Assembly: GCA_012032075.1 (NCBI GenBank)
Contig: JAAURU010000281.1
Location: 1 to 5,235, forward strand
Length of the DNA stretch: 5,235 nucleotides
Direction of reading: 5' to 3'
Origin: Flavobacterium sp.
GTDB lineage: Bacteria; Bacteroidota; Bacteroidia; Flavobacteriales; Flavobacteriaceae
Position numbers and translations under genes: made by a program. Below, piece by piece: positions 1 through 5,058 of the stretch. Position 1 is the first letter of the stretch. Each line of letters opens with the position of its first letter. The notes beneath the pieces are model-generated. The model searched no databases. It had not been told where the DNA came from and saw only the letters and a program-made list of their open reading frames with translations.

Positions 1-33
1 ATCGTTTTGCCCAGTAAAACTAAACAAAGGTCA

Positions 34-47
34 TAAAATCGATTTTA
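34..47. repeat. 14-bp perfect palindrome
   Basis: The sequence TAAAATCGATTTTA is its own reverse complement and is centred on an ATCGAT core. It could be a dimeric-protein binding site in the structured region at the left edge. In DNA this AT-rich a palindrome of this size has some chance of arising at random. Confidence 0.5.
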
Positions 48-74
48 AACACAATTTTGCAACAAGCCTTAAAA

Positions 75-120
75 AGTATTCTAAAGCTTCTTTCCGTTCC
101 TACAAGAAGCTAAGAATACT
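75..120. repeat. Long imperfect inverted repeat (hairpin)
   Basis: The left arm is AGTATTCT (75-82) then AA then AGCTTCTT (85-92). The right arm is AAGAAGCT (104-111) then A then AGAATACT (113-120). The two 8-bp blocks pair perfectly, giving a 16-bp stem with a small asymmetric bulge (AA against A) and an 11-base loop at 93-103. There is no T-run after it, so it does not look like an intrinsic terminator. Candidate roles are a single-strand origin, a recombination site that folds as single-stranded DNA, or the core of a structured RNA. Confidence 0.75.
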
Positions 121-143
121 AAATTTAAACTTGTTCCCATTGC

Positions 144-166
144 TTATTAAAATAGATTTTTAATAA
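144..166. repeat. Perfect 9-bp inverted repeat
   Basis: TTATTAAAA (144-152) and TTTTAATAA (158-166) are exact reverse complements separated by the five bases TAGAT. The stem is all A/T and therefore weak as an RNA hairpin. It is more plausible as a protein-binding dyad or as an easily melted DNA element next to the stronger hairpin upstream. Confidence 0.5.
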
Positions 167-176
167 AAGGTTCAGT

Positions 177-214
177 TTTAAAGGCGAAAACTCAAACTCA
201 ACGGAAGATATAAT
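177..214. repeat. 38-bp imperfect direct repeat, copy 1
   Basis: This copy aligns without gaps to 259-296, with 28 of 38 positions identical. Both copies begin TTTAAAGGC and end AAGATATAAT. The interior carries a short tandem hexamer (ACTCAA twice) that is matched in register by a CTC-to-TCT shifted hexamer in copy 2. Starts of the two copies are 82 bases apart. Iteron-like binding sites or an old duplication could explain it. Confidence 0.6.
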
Positions 215-258
215 AAACGAAAAAATAACAGTCGTTGCGAGAAAGTATAAGCGCTCTC

Positions 259-296
259 TTTAAAGGCTCAAATCTAAATCTAACAAAAGATATAAT
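259..296. repeat. 38-bp imperfect direct repeat, copy 2
   Basis: This is the second copy of the repeat at 177-214, with the same TTTAAAGGC head and AAGATATAAT tail. Its interior tandem hexamer reads AAATCT twice. Most differences from copy 1 are C/T swaps concentrated in that interior, so the outer blocks look more constrained than the centre. Confidence 0.6.
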
Positions 297-344
297 TGAC
301 TTGAAAAAACGTTTAAAATAATTACAAAATACTATATAAATAAT

Positions 345-377
345 TTGTATATATAATATAATTAGTTTATCTTTACA
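345..377 (+). promoter_or_regulatory. Promoter for the 413 gene, repeat copy 1
   Basis: The Bacteroidota housekeeping promoter is TTG, about 17-23 bases, then TAnnTTTG. Here TTG lies at 345-347 and TATCTTTA at 368-375, with a 20-base spacer; only the last base of the downstream box departs from consensus. Transcription would start near 382, leaving a short A-rich leader before the ATG at 413. Positions 348-377 are repeated with 28 of 30 identities at 1152-1181, ahead of the next gene group, which strengthens the promoter reading. Confidence 0.55.
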
Positions 378-412
378 GTAGTAAAAAAGGTAATAATTAT
401 AGAATTAAAATC

Positions 413-973
413 ATGACAAAAAGAGAGAAAAGTTTAAATTATTTTAGCGATGTTAAAAAAGCAAATAAAGAAATATTTTGTGATAACATTATATTTACTT
501 ATGAAGAATTTAATTCTTATGCAGTAGCAATTTTTTTAAGTACTGGATTTAAACCATATCATCATTATAGTTTTAAAACTGTTGATAAATTAGAAAAATA
601 TATTGAAGAAAGAAAAAAATATATTAAAATTTCTTATGACTCAAATTTAAAAAGATTACAAGAAATTCAAAATGAAATTCAATCAATAAAAAAAGATTCT
701 ATCTTAAATACATGTTGGGGTTATGAACAAACTAATGTTGAATTTTATATTGTATTAGAAAGAAAGAATAGTTTTATTATTGTTCAAGAAATTGCACAAA
801 ACAGGAAATATATAGAAAGTCAAGATTCAGGAACTTGTACACCAAATATAAGTGCTTTAATTGGAAAACCTTTAAAACGAAAAATTACTAAATACGGTGC
901 AATAAATATTACTGAATGTCAAAGAGCAACTTTATGGAATGGAAGTGAAAAACATTGGATATCTTATCATTAA
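413..973 (+). CDS. WGYxQTN-family protein of unknown function
   Basis: This is a 186-aa soluble protein with no signal peptide or membrane segment. I recognise the pattern, not a function. The segment CWGYEQTNVEFYIV (residues 101-114) followed by a C-terminal part ending in LWNGSEKHWISYH matches a family common in phages and plasmids, whose members read roughly WGYDQTNxxFYxV with an aromatic/W-[DN]-G ending. The N-terminal half has a YSFKTVDKLEKYIEERKK helix (residues 52-69), which resembles the SFKTxxxRxxYI element often fused in front of that domain. The start at 413 follows an A-rich leader and a good promoter at 345-375. It is the first gene of a short group with the small gene at 990. 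No catalytic residues can be assigned. Confidence 0.8.
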   Translation: MTKREKSLNYFSDVKKANKEIFCDNIIFTYEEFNSYAVAIFLSTGFKPYHHYSFKTVDKLEKYIEERKKYIKISYDSNLKRLQEIQNEIQSIKKDSILNTCWGYEQTNVEFYIVLERKNSFIIVQEIAQNRKYIESQDSGTCTPNISALIGKPLKRKITKYGAINITECQRATLWNGSEKHWISYH

Positions 974-989
974 TAAAAAATATAATTAT

Positions 990-1130
990 ATGGATTGTTA
1001 TATTGAATTTCTTGATTCAAAAAATAATTTTAGAAAAACAAGAAAAGAGTTTTCATCTTATGAAATAGCTTATAATTGGATGATTAAAAATATTGAAAAA
1101 TCAAATATAGATTTTATTAAATATATTTAA
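990..1130 (+). CDS. Small conserved-looking hypothetical protein (46 aa)
   Basis: The product is a 46-aa soluble protein. The frame is open further upstream to an ATG at 939, but that start would overlap the end of the preceding gene by 35 bases. The ATG at 990 sits 16 bases after that gene's stop behind an A-rich leader (AAAAAATATAATTAT), the usual Bacteroidota arrangement, so I prefer it. The protein reads as strand-strand-helix: YIEFLDSKNNFRKTRKEF, then a helix containing SYEIAYNWMIKNIEK, then a DFIKYI tail. This F-x-S-Y-x-x-A-x-x-W layout resembles small proteins I associate with Bacteroidota plasmids and phages, but no function is known to me. It is probably co-transcribed with the 413 gene. 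Confidence 0.6.
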   Translation: MDCYIEFLDSKNNFRKTRKEFSSYEIAYNWMIKNIEKSNIDFIKYI

Positions 1131-1148
1131 ATTATCTATCCAATTTAT

Positions 1149-1181
1149 TTTTATATATAGTATAATTAGTTTATATTTACA
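1149..1181 (+). promoter_or_regulatory. Promoter-like repeat copy 2, upstream of 1204
   Basis: Positions 1152-1181 match 348-377 at 28 of 30 bases. The downstream box reads TATATTTA (1172-1179), again one base from TAnnTTTG. The upstream position equivalent to TTG is TTT (1149-1151), so this copy should be weaker or depend on another factor. Transcription would begin near 1186, about 18 bases before the ATG at 1204. Confidence 0.45.
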
Positions 1182-1203
1182 TTAACAAAATAAATAAATT
1201 AAA

Positions 1204-1344
1204 ATGAAAATAATTTTTTTTATAAAAAACAAAATAATTTTTTTCTTTTTTAAAAAAAGAAGATGTATTTGTGCTAACCCTTTAAATAAAGATTTAGTTT
1301 TTAGATTAGAAGATAAATGTATTTATTGTAATAAAATTATATAA
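1204..1344 (+). CDS. Tiny cysteine-motif (zinc-ribbon-like) protein, 46 aa
   Basis: This short frame starts at an ATG 22 bases after the repeated promoter-like element, behind an A-rich leader, and stops one base before the next gene's ATG. The N-terminus is very hydrophobic and basic (KIIFFIKNKIIFFFFKKRR, residues 2-20), which could be a short membrane anchor or simply reflect A/T-tract DNA. The C-terminus carries CIC (residues 21-23) and CIYC (39-42), a CxC...CxxC layout typical of small zinc-binding ribbons; CANPLNKDLV between them fits this style of fold. The conserved-looking cysteines and the tight spacing to the next gene argue for a real gene. Its length and low-complexity start argue for caution. 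Role unknown. Confidence 0.55.
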   Translation: MKIIFFIKNKIIFFFFKKRRCICANPLNKDLVFRLEDKCIYCNKII

Positions 1345-1345
1345 T

Positions 1346-1558
1346 ATGGAAGTAAGTGTACAAATTAATTTTAATAAATTAGATATTTTAATATTTAAAG
1401 AATCTTGTAAAAAGTTTTTTTGTGGATATGTAATTCAAGAAAAAAAAAGACAGAATAATAATAATGAATACTTTGGAAAAGTGACAGGATTTCCAAATAA
1501 TTTAATGAAATTAACTTACTCATTAGGATTAATAAATATTAAATTTCAAATAGAATAG
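1346..1558 (+). CDS. Hypothetical protein (70 aa)
   Basis: The ATG follows the previous stop by one base (TAATATG), so translation is probably coupled. The 70-aa product has no signal peptide and no clear membrane helix. It contains two cysteines (residues 21 and 26, in SCKKFFCGYVIQEKK), a polar asparagine run (NNNNEYFGKVTGF) and a mixed hydrophobic C-terminus. I do not recognise the family. The gene belongs to the 1204-2070 group; 20 bases separate it from the next start. Confidence 0.6.
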   Translation: MEVSVQINFNKLDILIFKESCKKFFCGYVIQEKKRQNNNNEYFGKVTGFPNNLMKLTYSLGLINIKFQIE

Positions 1559-1578
1559 TTTAATTAATAATAAATATT

Positions 1579-2070
1579 ATGAATTTTAAAAAAGAAGATG
1601 TTTTAAAAGAAACTGAAAAAGCTATTTCAGTTAAAATTGATGGAAATAATTTATGGTTTCAAAAGAAAAAAGTTTTGTTTTCTCCAGATGGTAATAGTTT
1701 TGAAATTACACAAACTAATATTGATGATGCAATTAAGTCTTTTCAAGAATATAGGGCAAACAATGATAAAAATATTATACTTTGTACAAATGAAACTATT
1801 GAAGATTATAACGACAATGTTTATAAGTTTTTTATTAATATTGAAGTAAATGATAGTGAAAAAAGAGAATTTACAAAATTTTCTTTTATTTCTAAAAAAT
1901 TTATTTCTCCAACTGACATTGAAGATAATGAAATAAAAATTCCGATTTGGTTATGGAATAAAATAGAAGAAGAAATATTGAAAGACTGTTTAGAGTATTC
2001 AAAAAAAGAATACGATAGTAATTTAAGTTTAAGAGATTATTCAATAATTAATGAAGTTAAATCTGAATAA
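1579..2070 (+). CDS. Hypothetical protein (163 aa)
   Basis: This is an acidic, soluble 163-aa protein, the last of the 1204-2070 group; the intrinsic terminator starts ten bases after its stop. The first 32 residues contain ETEKAISVKIDGNNLWFQKK, which resembles the TEKAxxVxxxGxxxWxPxS strand pair seen in many small phage and plasmid proteins. Near the C-terminus, FISKKFIS followed by IKIPIWLWNKI (residues 119-129) resembles the second half of that pattern, in which a P-x-WL helix follows. The middle (residues 45-100) looks like a helix followed by beta strands. On this basis it may be an expanded member of that uncharacterised group; the match is by pattern only. No catalytic motif is visible. 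Confidence 0.7.
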   Translation: MNFKKEDVLKETEKAISVKIDGNNLWFQKKKVLFSPDGNSFEITQTNIDDAIKSFQEYRANNDKNIILCTNETIEDYNDNVYKFFINIEVNDSEKREFTKFSFISKKFISPTDIEDNEIKIPIWLWNKIEEEILKDCLEYSKKEYDSNLSLRDYSIINEVKSE

Positions 2071-2079
2071 ATTATAAAT

Positions 2080-2110
2080 AAAAAAACCACTTTTTAAGTG
2101 GTTTTTTTTT
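2080..2110. terminator. Bidirectional intrinsic terminator
   Basis: CCACTT (2087-2092) pairs with AAGTGG (2096-2101) around a TTT loop. An A-run on the left (2080-2086) and a T-run on the right (2102-2110) extend the stem and supply a U-tract on both strands. It lies between the plus-strand gene ending at 2070 and the convergent minus-strand frame whose stop is at 2109-2111, exactly where a shared terminator is expected. Confidence 0.9.
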
Positions 2111-2340
2111 ATTTTTTGAATAACTCTATTAAATCGTAAGCGTCATTTTTTTGCTTATTTGATAATTTAATGTTAAAACTTTTTAATAAATCTTTATCAA
2201 TTTTGTTTAATTTATCAATTATTTTTTTGCTTCTGGGCTTTCAATATTTTTATTATTTTCAATTTCCTTTGCAACTAAAAATATATTAATTGATGTTTTT
2301 TTATTGCTTCTTCTAAATTGATTTTTTTTCCTGATTCCAT
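2109..2340 (-). pseudogene. Small minus-strand gene with two -1 frameshifts
   Basis: Reading leftward from the ATG at 2340-2338, the frame gives MESGKKINLEEAIKK and then soon hits a stop. Adding one A to the run of seven at 2302-2296 continues it as TSINIFLVAKEIENNKN. Adding one A to the second run of seven at 2228-2222 continues it as IIDKLNKIDKDLLKSFN to a natural stop at 2111-2109. The restored product is 77 aa, charged and mostly helical, and ends in NDAYDLIELFKK. Start, frame and stop fit a real gene: a TATATTTG promoter box lies 22 bases upstream and the shared terminator lies at the end. Both lesions have the same polarity in identical A7 runs, so sequencing error is as likely as true decay; slippage rescue is a third option. 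Family not recognised. Confidence 0.65.
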
Positions 2341-2361
2341 AATTATTAATTTTAATTTTTT

Positions 2362-2369
2362 CAAATATA
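2362..2369 (-). promoter_or_regulatory. Possible -7 box for the minus-strand gene
   Basis: On the minus strand this reads TATATTTG, a full match to the Bacteroidota TAnnTTTG box. It would place the transcript start about 15 bases before the ATG at 2340. No clear TTG lies 17-23 bases further upstream, and in DNA this AT-rich the box occurs by chance about once per kilobase per strand, so the call is tentative. Confidence 0.35.
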
Positions 2370-2394
2370 CAAATAAATATTCTATTTATTTTTT

Positions 2395-2424
2395 CTTTTT
2401 ATGATTTTACTTTTTATGATTTTA
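2395..2424. repeat. 15-bp perfect tandem duplication
   Basis: CTTTTTATGATTTTA occurs twice head-to-tail (2395-2409 and 2410-2424), and a partial third start (CTT) follows. It could be a pair of binding sites beside oriT or a simple slippage duplication. Confidence 0.8.
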
Positions 2425-2442
2425 CTTAATTATATTTGATAG

Positions 2443-2520
2443 TTGATATTTTTGATTTTATCAATATTTGTCCTGAATGCTATACGAAGCAAGAGGGAAC
2501 AACGCAAAAGCGATAGTTCT
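2443..2520. other. Candidate origin of transfer (oriT)
   Basis: The segment opens with an inverted repeat, TTGATA (2443-2448) against TATCAA (2459-2464). It is followed by an island (2470-2520) much richer in G and C than its surroundings, containing CCTGAATGCTATACGAAGC and AAGAGGGAAC. The island ends in a second dyad: GAAC (2497-2500), CGC (2503-2505), loop AAAA, GCG (2510-2512), GTTC (2516-2519). An inverted repeat beside a conserved-composition block just upstream of the accessory and relaxase genes is the usual oriT layout. The nick position cannot be read from sequence alone, and I do not recognise an exact match to a known nic site. Confidence 0.45.
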
Positions 2521-2625
2521 AATATAAAGTACTGATTTTCAATGTTTTATTTTTTGTTTATTTTTTATTGTATGTATATATGTAGTTAATTTTTATTATT
2601 TATAGGTTAATTGCCTTATTTATAA

Positions 2626-2633
2626 TATATTTG
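2626..2633 (+). promoter_or_regulatory. -7 box of the mobilization operon promoter
   Basis: TATATTTG matches the Bacteroidota TAnnTTTG consensus exactly and is positioned for a start near 2640, about 16 bases before the ATG at 2656. A good TTG at the right distance upstream is not apparent; the nearest (2611-2613) is only 12 bases away. The promoter may therefore be weak or regulated, for example by the BfmA/BtgA-like protein it would express. Confidence 0.45.
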
Positions 2634-2655
2634 GCGCATATTTAAAAGCATACAA

Positions 2656-3261
2656 ATGAGTAAAACAATTAGATTAACAGATGAAGCCAAAGATGGCTTA
2701 GATTGGCTTAAAGAAGCTTATAATTTTACAAATTTTAGTATTGCCGTTGAGACTTGTAGTCTTTTTTTTAAGAATAATAAGGTTAATCCTAGAGATTTAT
2801 TAAGTGAAAATTTTTCACAAACTCTTCTTGAATTTAAAAAAGAAATGATACATAGTTTTGAAAAGGTAATTGAAAATAATAATGATAATATTGAGAGAGT
2901 AATTAAAATTGAAAGACGATTTGAAATTGATTATTTTAAGCCATCAAATATAAAATTAATTGATATTCATAAATCGAATGTTCAATCCAGTAATGATAAA
3001 TCTAATAATGAAATAATTAATTCGTTAAAAGATACTTCTAAAGAATTATTAGATTTAAATTCTAAAATTAAAATTTTAGAAAGTGATAACAAATTAAAAG
3101 ATGATTTAATTAAATCATTAGAGACTGAGAAGTTAGAATATCATAGATGTTTAAAAAAATTGAATGAAAGTATGAGAGTTGAAAAATTTGAAAATTCTAA
3201 TCGTCCTTACATTAATTTAACAGTTAGTGAAGCAGAAGAATTATTTTATTTAATACCATAA
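2656..3261 (+). CDS. BfmA/BtgA-family mobilization accessory protein
   Basis: This is a 201-aa cytoplasmic protein. The N-terminus, SKTIRLTDEAKDGLDWLKEAYN, is followed by a helix and FFKNNKVNPRDLL (residues 38-50); this is the pattern of the BfmA/BtgA proteins of Bacteroides mobilizable elements. The strand plus two-helix start resembles a ribbon-helix-helix DNA-binding fold. Residues about 55-90 and 120-180 are strongly helical, with heptad-like spacing (LKDTSKELLDLNSKIKILES), suggesting a coiled coil for oligomerisation. In this family the protein assists the relaxase at oriT. Its stop is one base before the mobB-like start (TAATATG), and the candidate oriT lies just upstream. Family assignment is by sequence pattern and by its partner; the DNA target is inferred. 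It may also repress its own promoter, as many such accessory proteins do. Confidence 0.85.
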   Translation: MSKTIRLTDEAKDGLDWLKEAYNFTNFSIAVETCSLFFKNNKVNPRDLLSENFSQTLLEFKKEMIHSFEKVIENNNDNIERVIKIERRFEIDYFKPSNIKLIDIHKSNVQSSNDKSNNEIINSLKDTSKELLDLNSKIKILESDNKLKDDLIKSLETEKLEYHRCLKKLNESMRVEKFENSNRPYINLTVSEAEELFYLIP

Positions 3262-3262
3262 T

Positions 3263-5041
3263 ATGCATATTAGTTATACAGCTCATAATTCTAAAAGTAG
3301 TACATCTTGCTCAAATTTGATTGAATATTTAGATAAAGAAAATCAAATTAAAAATAATACTGATGAAGTCAAAAAAATAGAATACTTTTTTAATTCAGAA
3401 TATGATTCAGTTAATTCAGAAAATGAAATAAGTACTACTGATATTATTAACGAATTAGATAACAATAGAGGAAGTCAAAAATTATCTTCTAGTAATTATT
3501 ATATGATGAATGTATCGCCAAGTTTTTATGAATTAAAGCACATGGAGAATATTGCAATTCAAGAATTAAATAAGCGAGGTATTCGTGAAGATGAAGTAGA
3601 TAAATTACAAAATTTATATTTCAATGAACAAAAAAATGAGTTAATGAAAATGCAGTTGAAATTATATACTAAAGATATAATGACAGAGTATGCAAAAAGT
3701 TTTAATCGTGAAATATTTGTTGATGAAAGTAAGTTACCAAGTGATGCTGAAAACAAACAACTAAAAGAAACTACTGAAAAATTATATGCTAAATATCTGG
3801 AAGAAAATAATATAATACTGAATGATAAAAAAGTTAAAAGTGTTTCTGAAAATAAGGATTATGTAACTTTAAATAATGTTAAAATAATTGAAGATAAGGG
3901 AAAATCTTTAATAATTGAAATCGATTTAAAAGAGAAAGGAAAAGCAAATGTTTTTGTTCCAAAATCAACTTTGCATTTACAAAAAGATGAATCTTTTAAA
4001 ATGCCAAAAAATCTATACGAGGAAAAAGAAAAAGAAGTAATTGCTAAAAATAATTTCGTAGAAGTTGATTATAATTTTTCAGATAAAAAAAGTGTTGTTT
4101 TAAACAAAGAAGATGTTACAGTTTTTGAATTTGAATTAAAAGATTCTAGATTTTCTGAAAAGTTAAAATTGTCTATTAATGAAAAAGATTTAAAAATAGT
4201 AGGTAATAAATATTTAATTTCTGAACATTTATTAAATGAAAAGAAAACAAAATCATTTGAAAATGCAGTTGAAAAAGAGTTTGGAAATGCTAAGGATAAA
4301 ATTTATCAAGACTTAGCAAAATCAAAAGGTTTTGATTTATCTAAACGTCCATTGGAAGAAAAAGATTTATTGTGGTACGGTAAAGTTGAAAATAATAGAG
4401 CGTATAAACATACTGATAAGTCGGTTAAATTTAATAAAGATATTTTGCTCGAGATAAAGCAAATTAATTCTTCTAAAGATTTAGATCTATCCGTTAAAAC
4501 TTCTAGAATTAAATCTTTAGAAGAGAAATTAATTAAGGATAAATTTTCTAAAGAAATAATTAAAGAGGGGAACTTAAAAGGTGGTAATCAATATCATGTT
4601 CATGTTGTTGTTTCAAGACATGACAAAACCATGAAAAATTCTCGAAATAAAATTTCACTTTCTCCTTTGGCAAATGCGGTTGATTCAAAAATGCAAAACG
4701 GAGCTAAAGTTGGATTTAATAGAAAAGAATTTGCCGAAAAAGCAGAAAAAGTATTTGATTCTAAATTTGAATATGATAGACCAAATGAGCAGACATTTAA
4801 AGCTTATAACCAAAAGAGTAAAGAAAATATAAATGCGATAAGTGGAACTGCTAAAAATGAGGCAAAACAATTTATAATGAAACATACAGGATTAAATGAA
4901 ATTAAACAAGAAATTAGCCCTGTTCAAGCAATTAAAAGTGAGTTAGGAATAGCAAATATTCCTACCAAATTGCCAGTTTCAGTAGCGCAAGTTGCTATTA
5001 AAGCAATTAAGAAAATAATAGAACAAACACAAGGTTATTAA
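3263..5041 (+). CDS. mobB: MobB-like relaxase (DUF5712 family)
   Basis: This is a 592-aa protein, the probable relaxase that nicks oriT and leads the strand into the recipient. It carries the hallmarks of the Bacteroidota MobB/DUF5712 group in order: SNLIEYLDKEN (residues 17-27), the end of a FFN element (42-44), DNNRGSQK (66-73) with YYMMNVSPS (79-87), DLLWYGKVENNRAYKHTDK (368-386), QYHVHVVVSRHDK (443-455), KISLSPLAN (463-471) and GFNRKEF (484-490). HVH at 445-447 is an HUH-type metal-binding motif. Tyr22 in the N-terminal motif is a candidate nucleophile, although several other tyrosines are possible. Residues about 175-350 form a long beta- and lysine/glutamate-rich insertion between the N-terminal and HVH parts, making the protein longer than the Bacteroides versions I know. 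The start is coupled to the upstream accessory gene by a one-base gap. The C-terminal 80 residues are helical and of unknown role. Confidence 0.88.
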   Translation: MHISYTAHNSKSSTSCSNLIEYLDKENQIKNNTDEVKKIEYFFNSEYDSVNSENEISTTDIINELDNNRGSQKLSSSNYYMMNVSPSFYELKHMENIAIQELNKRGIREDEVDKLQNLYFNEQKNELMKMQLKLYTKDIMTEYAKSFNREIFVDESKLPSDAENKQLKETTEKLYAKYLEENNIILNDKKVKSVSENKDYVTLNNVKIIEDKGKSLIIEIDLKEKGKANVFVPKSTLHLQKDESFKMPKNLYEEKEKEVIAKNNFVEVDYNFSDKKSVVLNKEDVTVFEFELKDSRFSEKLKLSINEKDLKIVGNKYLISEHLLNEKKTKSFENAVEKEFGNAKDKIYQDLAKSKGFDLSKRPLEEKDLLWYGKVENNRAYKHTDKSVKFNKDILLEIKQINSSKDLDLSVKTSRIKSLEEKLIKDKFSKEIIKEGNLKGGNQYHVHVVVSRHDKTMKNSRNKISLSPLANAVDSKMQNGAKVGFNRKEFAEKAEKVFDSKFEYDRPNEQTFKAYNQKSKENINAISGTAKNEAKQFIMKHTGLNEIKQEISPVQAIKSELGIANIPTKLPVSVAQVAIKAIKKIIEQTQGY

Positions 5042-5058
5042 TATTAAATTATATAAAA

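Larger units (their letters stand above)
1..344. other. Structured non-coding region, possible origin or ncRNA
   Basis: No open frame of convincing length or composition was found on either strand; stops are frequent in all six frames. The stretch is noticeably richer in G and C than the coding DNA to its right. It carries four ordered structures, listed separately: a 14-bp palindrome, a long hairpin, a perfect 9-bp inverted repeat and a pair of 38-bp direct repeats. Such density suits a plasmid replication or maintenance region, or a structured RNA. No replication initiator gene is in the window to support an origin, so the function is open. Degenerate remains of an old coding or repeat sequence are an alternative. 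Confidence 0.5.
2341..2655. other. Non-coding region upstream of the mobilization operon
   Basis: There is no plausible gene on either strand. From left to right the stretch holds the minus-strand promoter-like box, a 15-bp tandem duplication (2395-2424), an inverted repeat (2443-2464), a GC-richer island with a hairpin (2470-2520), a T-rich spacer and the mobilization promoter. Transfer origins commonly sit directly upstream of the genes for the relaxase and its accessory protein, which makes this the likeliest place for oriT. Confidence 0.55.

Noticed and set aside
90..146. Short minus-strand frame beginning MGTSLNLVFLASC in the left non-coding region
   Set aside because: It is only 19 codons, runs through the hairpin and has no leader or promoter signal; the lipobox-like end is probably coincidental.
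1..340. CRISPR array or tRNA in the structured left region
   Set aside because: Only two diverged direct repeats with a single spacer are present, and no cloverleaf or T-loop sequence could be assembled.
939..989. Upstream start (ATG at 939) for the small gene ending at 1130
   Set aside because: It would overlap the preceding gene by 35 bases and add residues with no pattern; the ATG at 990 has a proper A-rich leader after the previous stop.
1117..1130. 14-bp palindrome TTAAATATATTTAA at the end of the 990 gene
   Set aside because: It is all A/T, has no loop and no following T-run, so it is too weak for a terminator and expected by chance here.
1637..1849. 70-aa plus-strand frame inside the 163-aa gene
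   Set aside because: It is out-of-frame shadow translation of AT-rich DNA, hydrophobic and lysine-rich, with no independent start signal.
2431..2438. TATATTTG match on the plus strand
   Set aside because: It matches the -7 consensus but has no TTG at a suitable distance and no gene nearby downstream; such matches are expected by chance in AT-rich DNA.
3559..3756. 65-aa minus-strand frame opposite mobB
   Set aside because: It lies wholly antisense to a well-supported relaxase gene and has a shadow-like serine, phenylalanine and leucine composition.
4685..4885. 66-aa minus-strand frame opposite the mobB 3' part
   Set aside because: It is antisense to conserved relaxase motifs; its phenylalanine-rich composition comes from the complementary lysine and glutamate codons.
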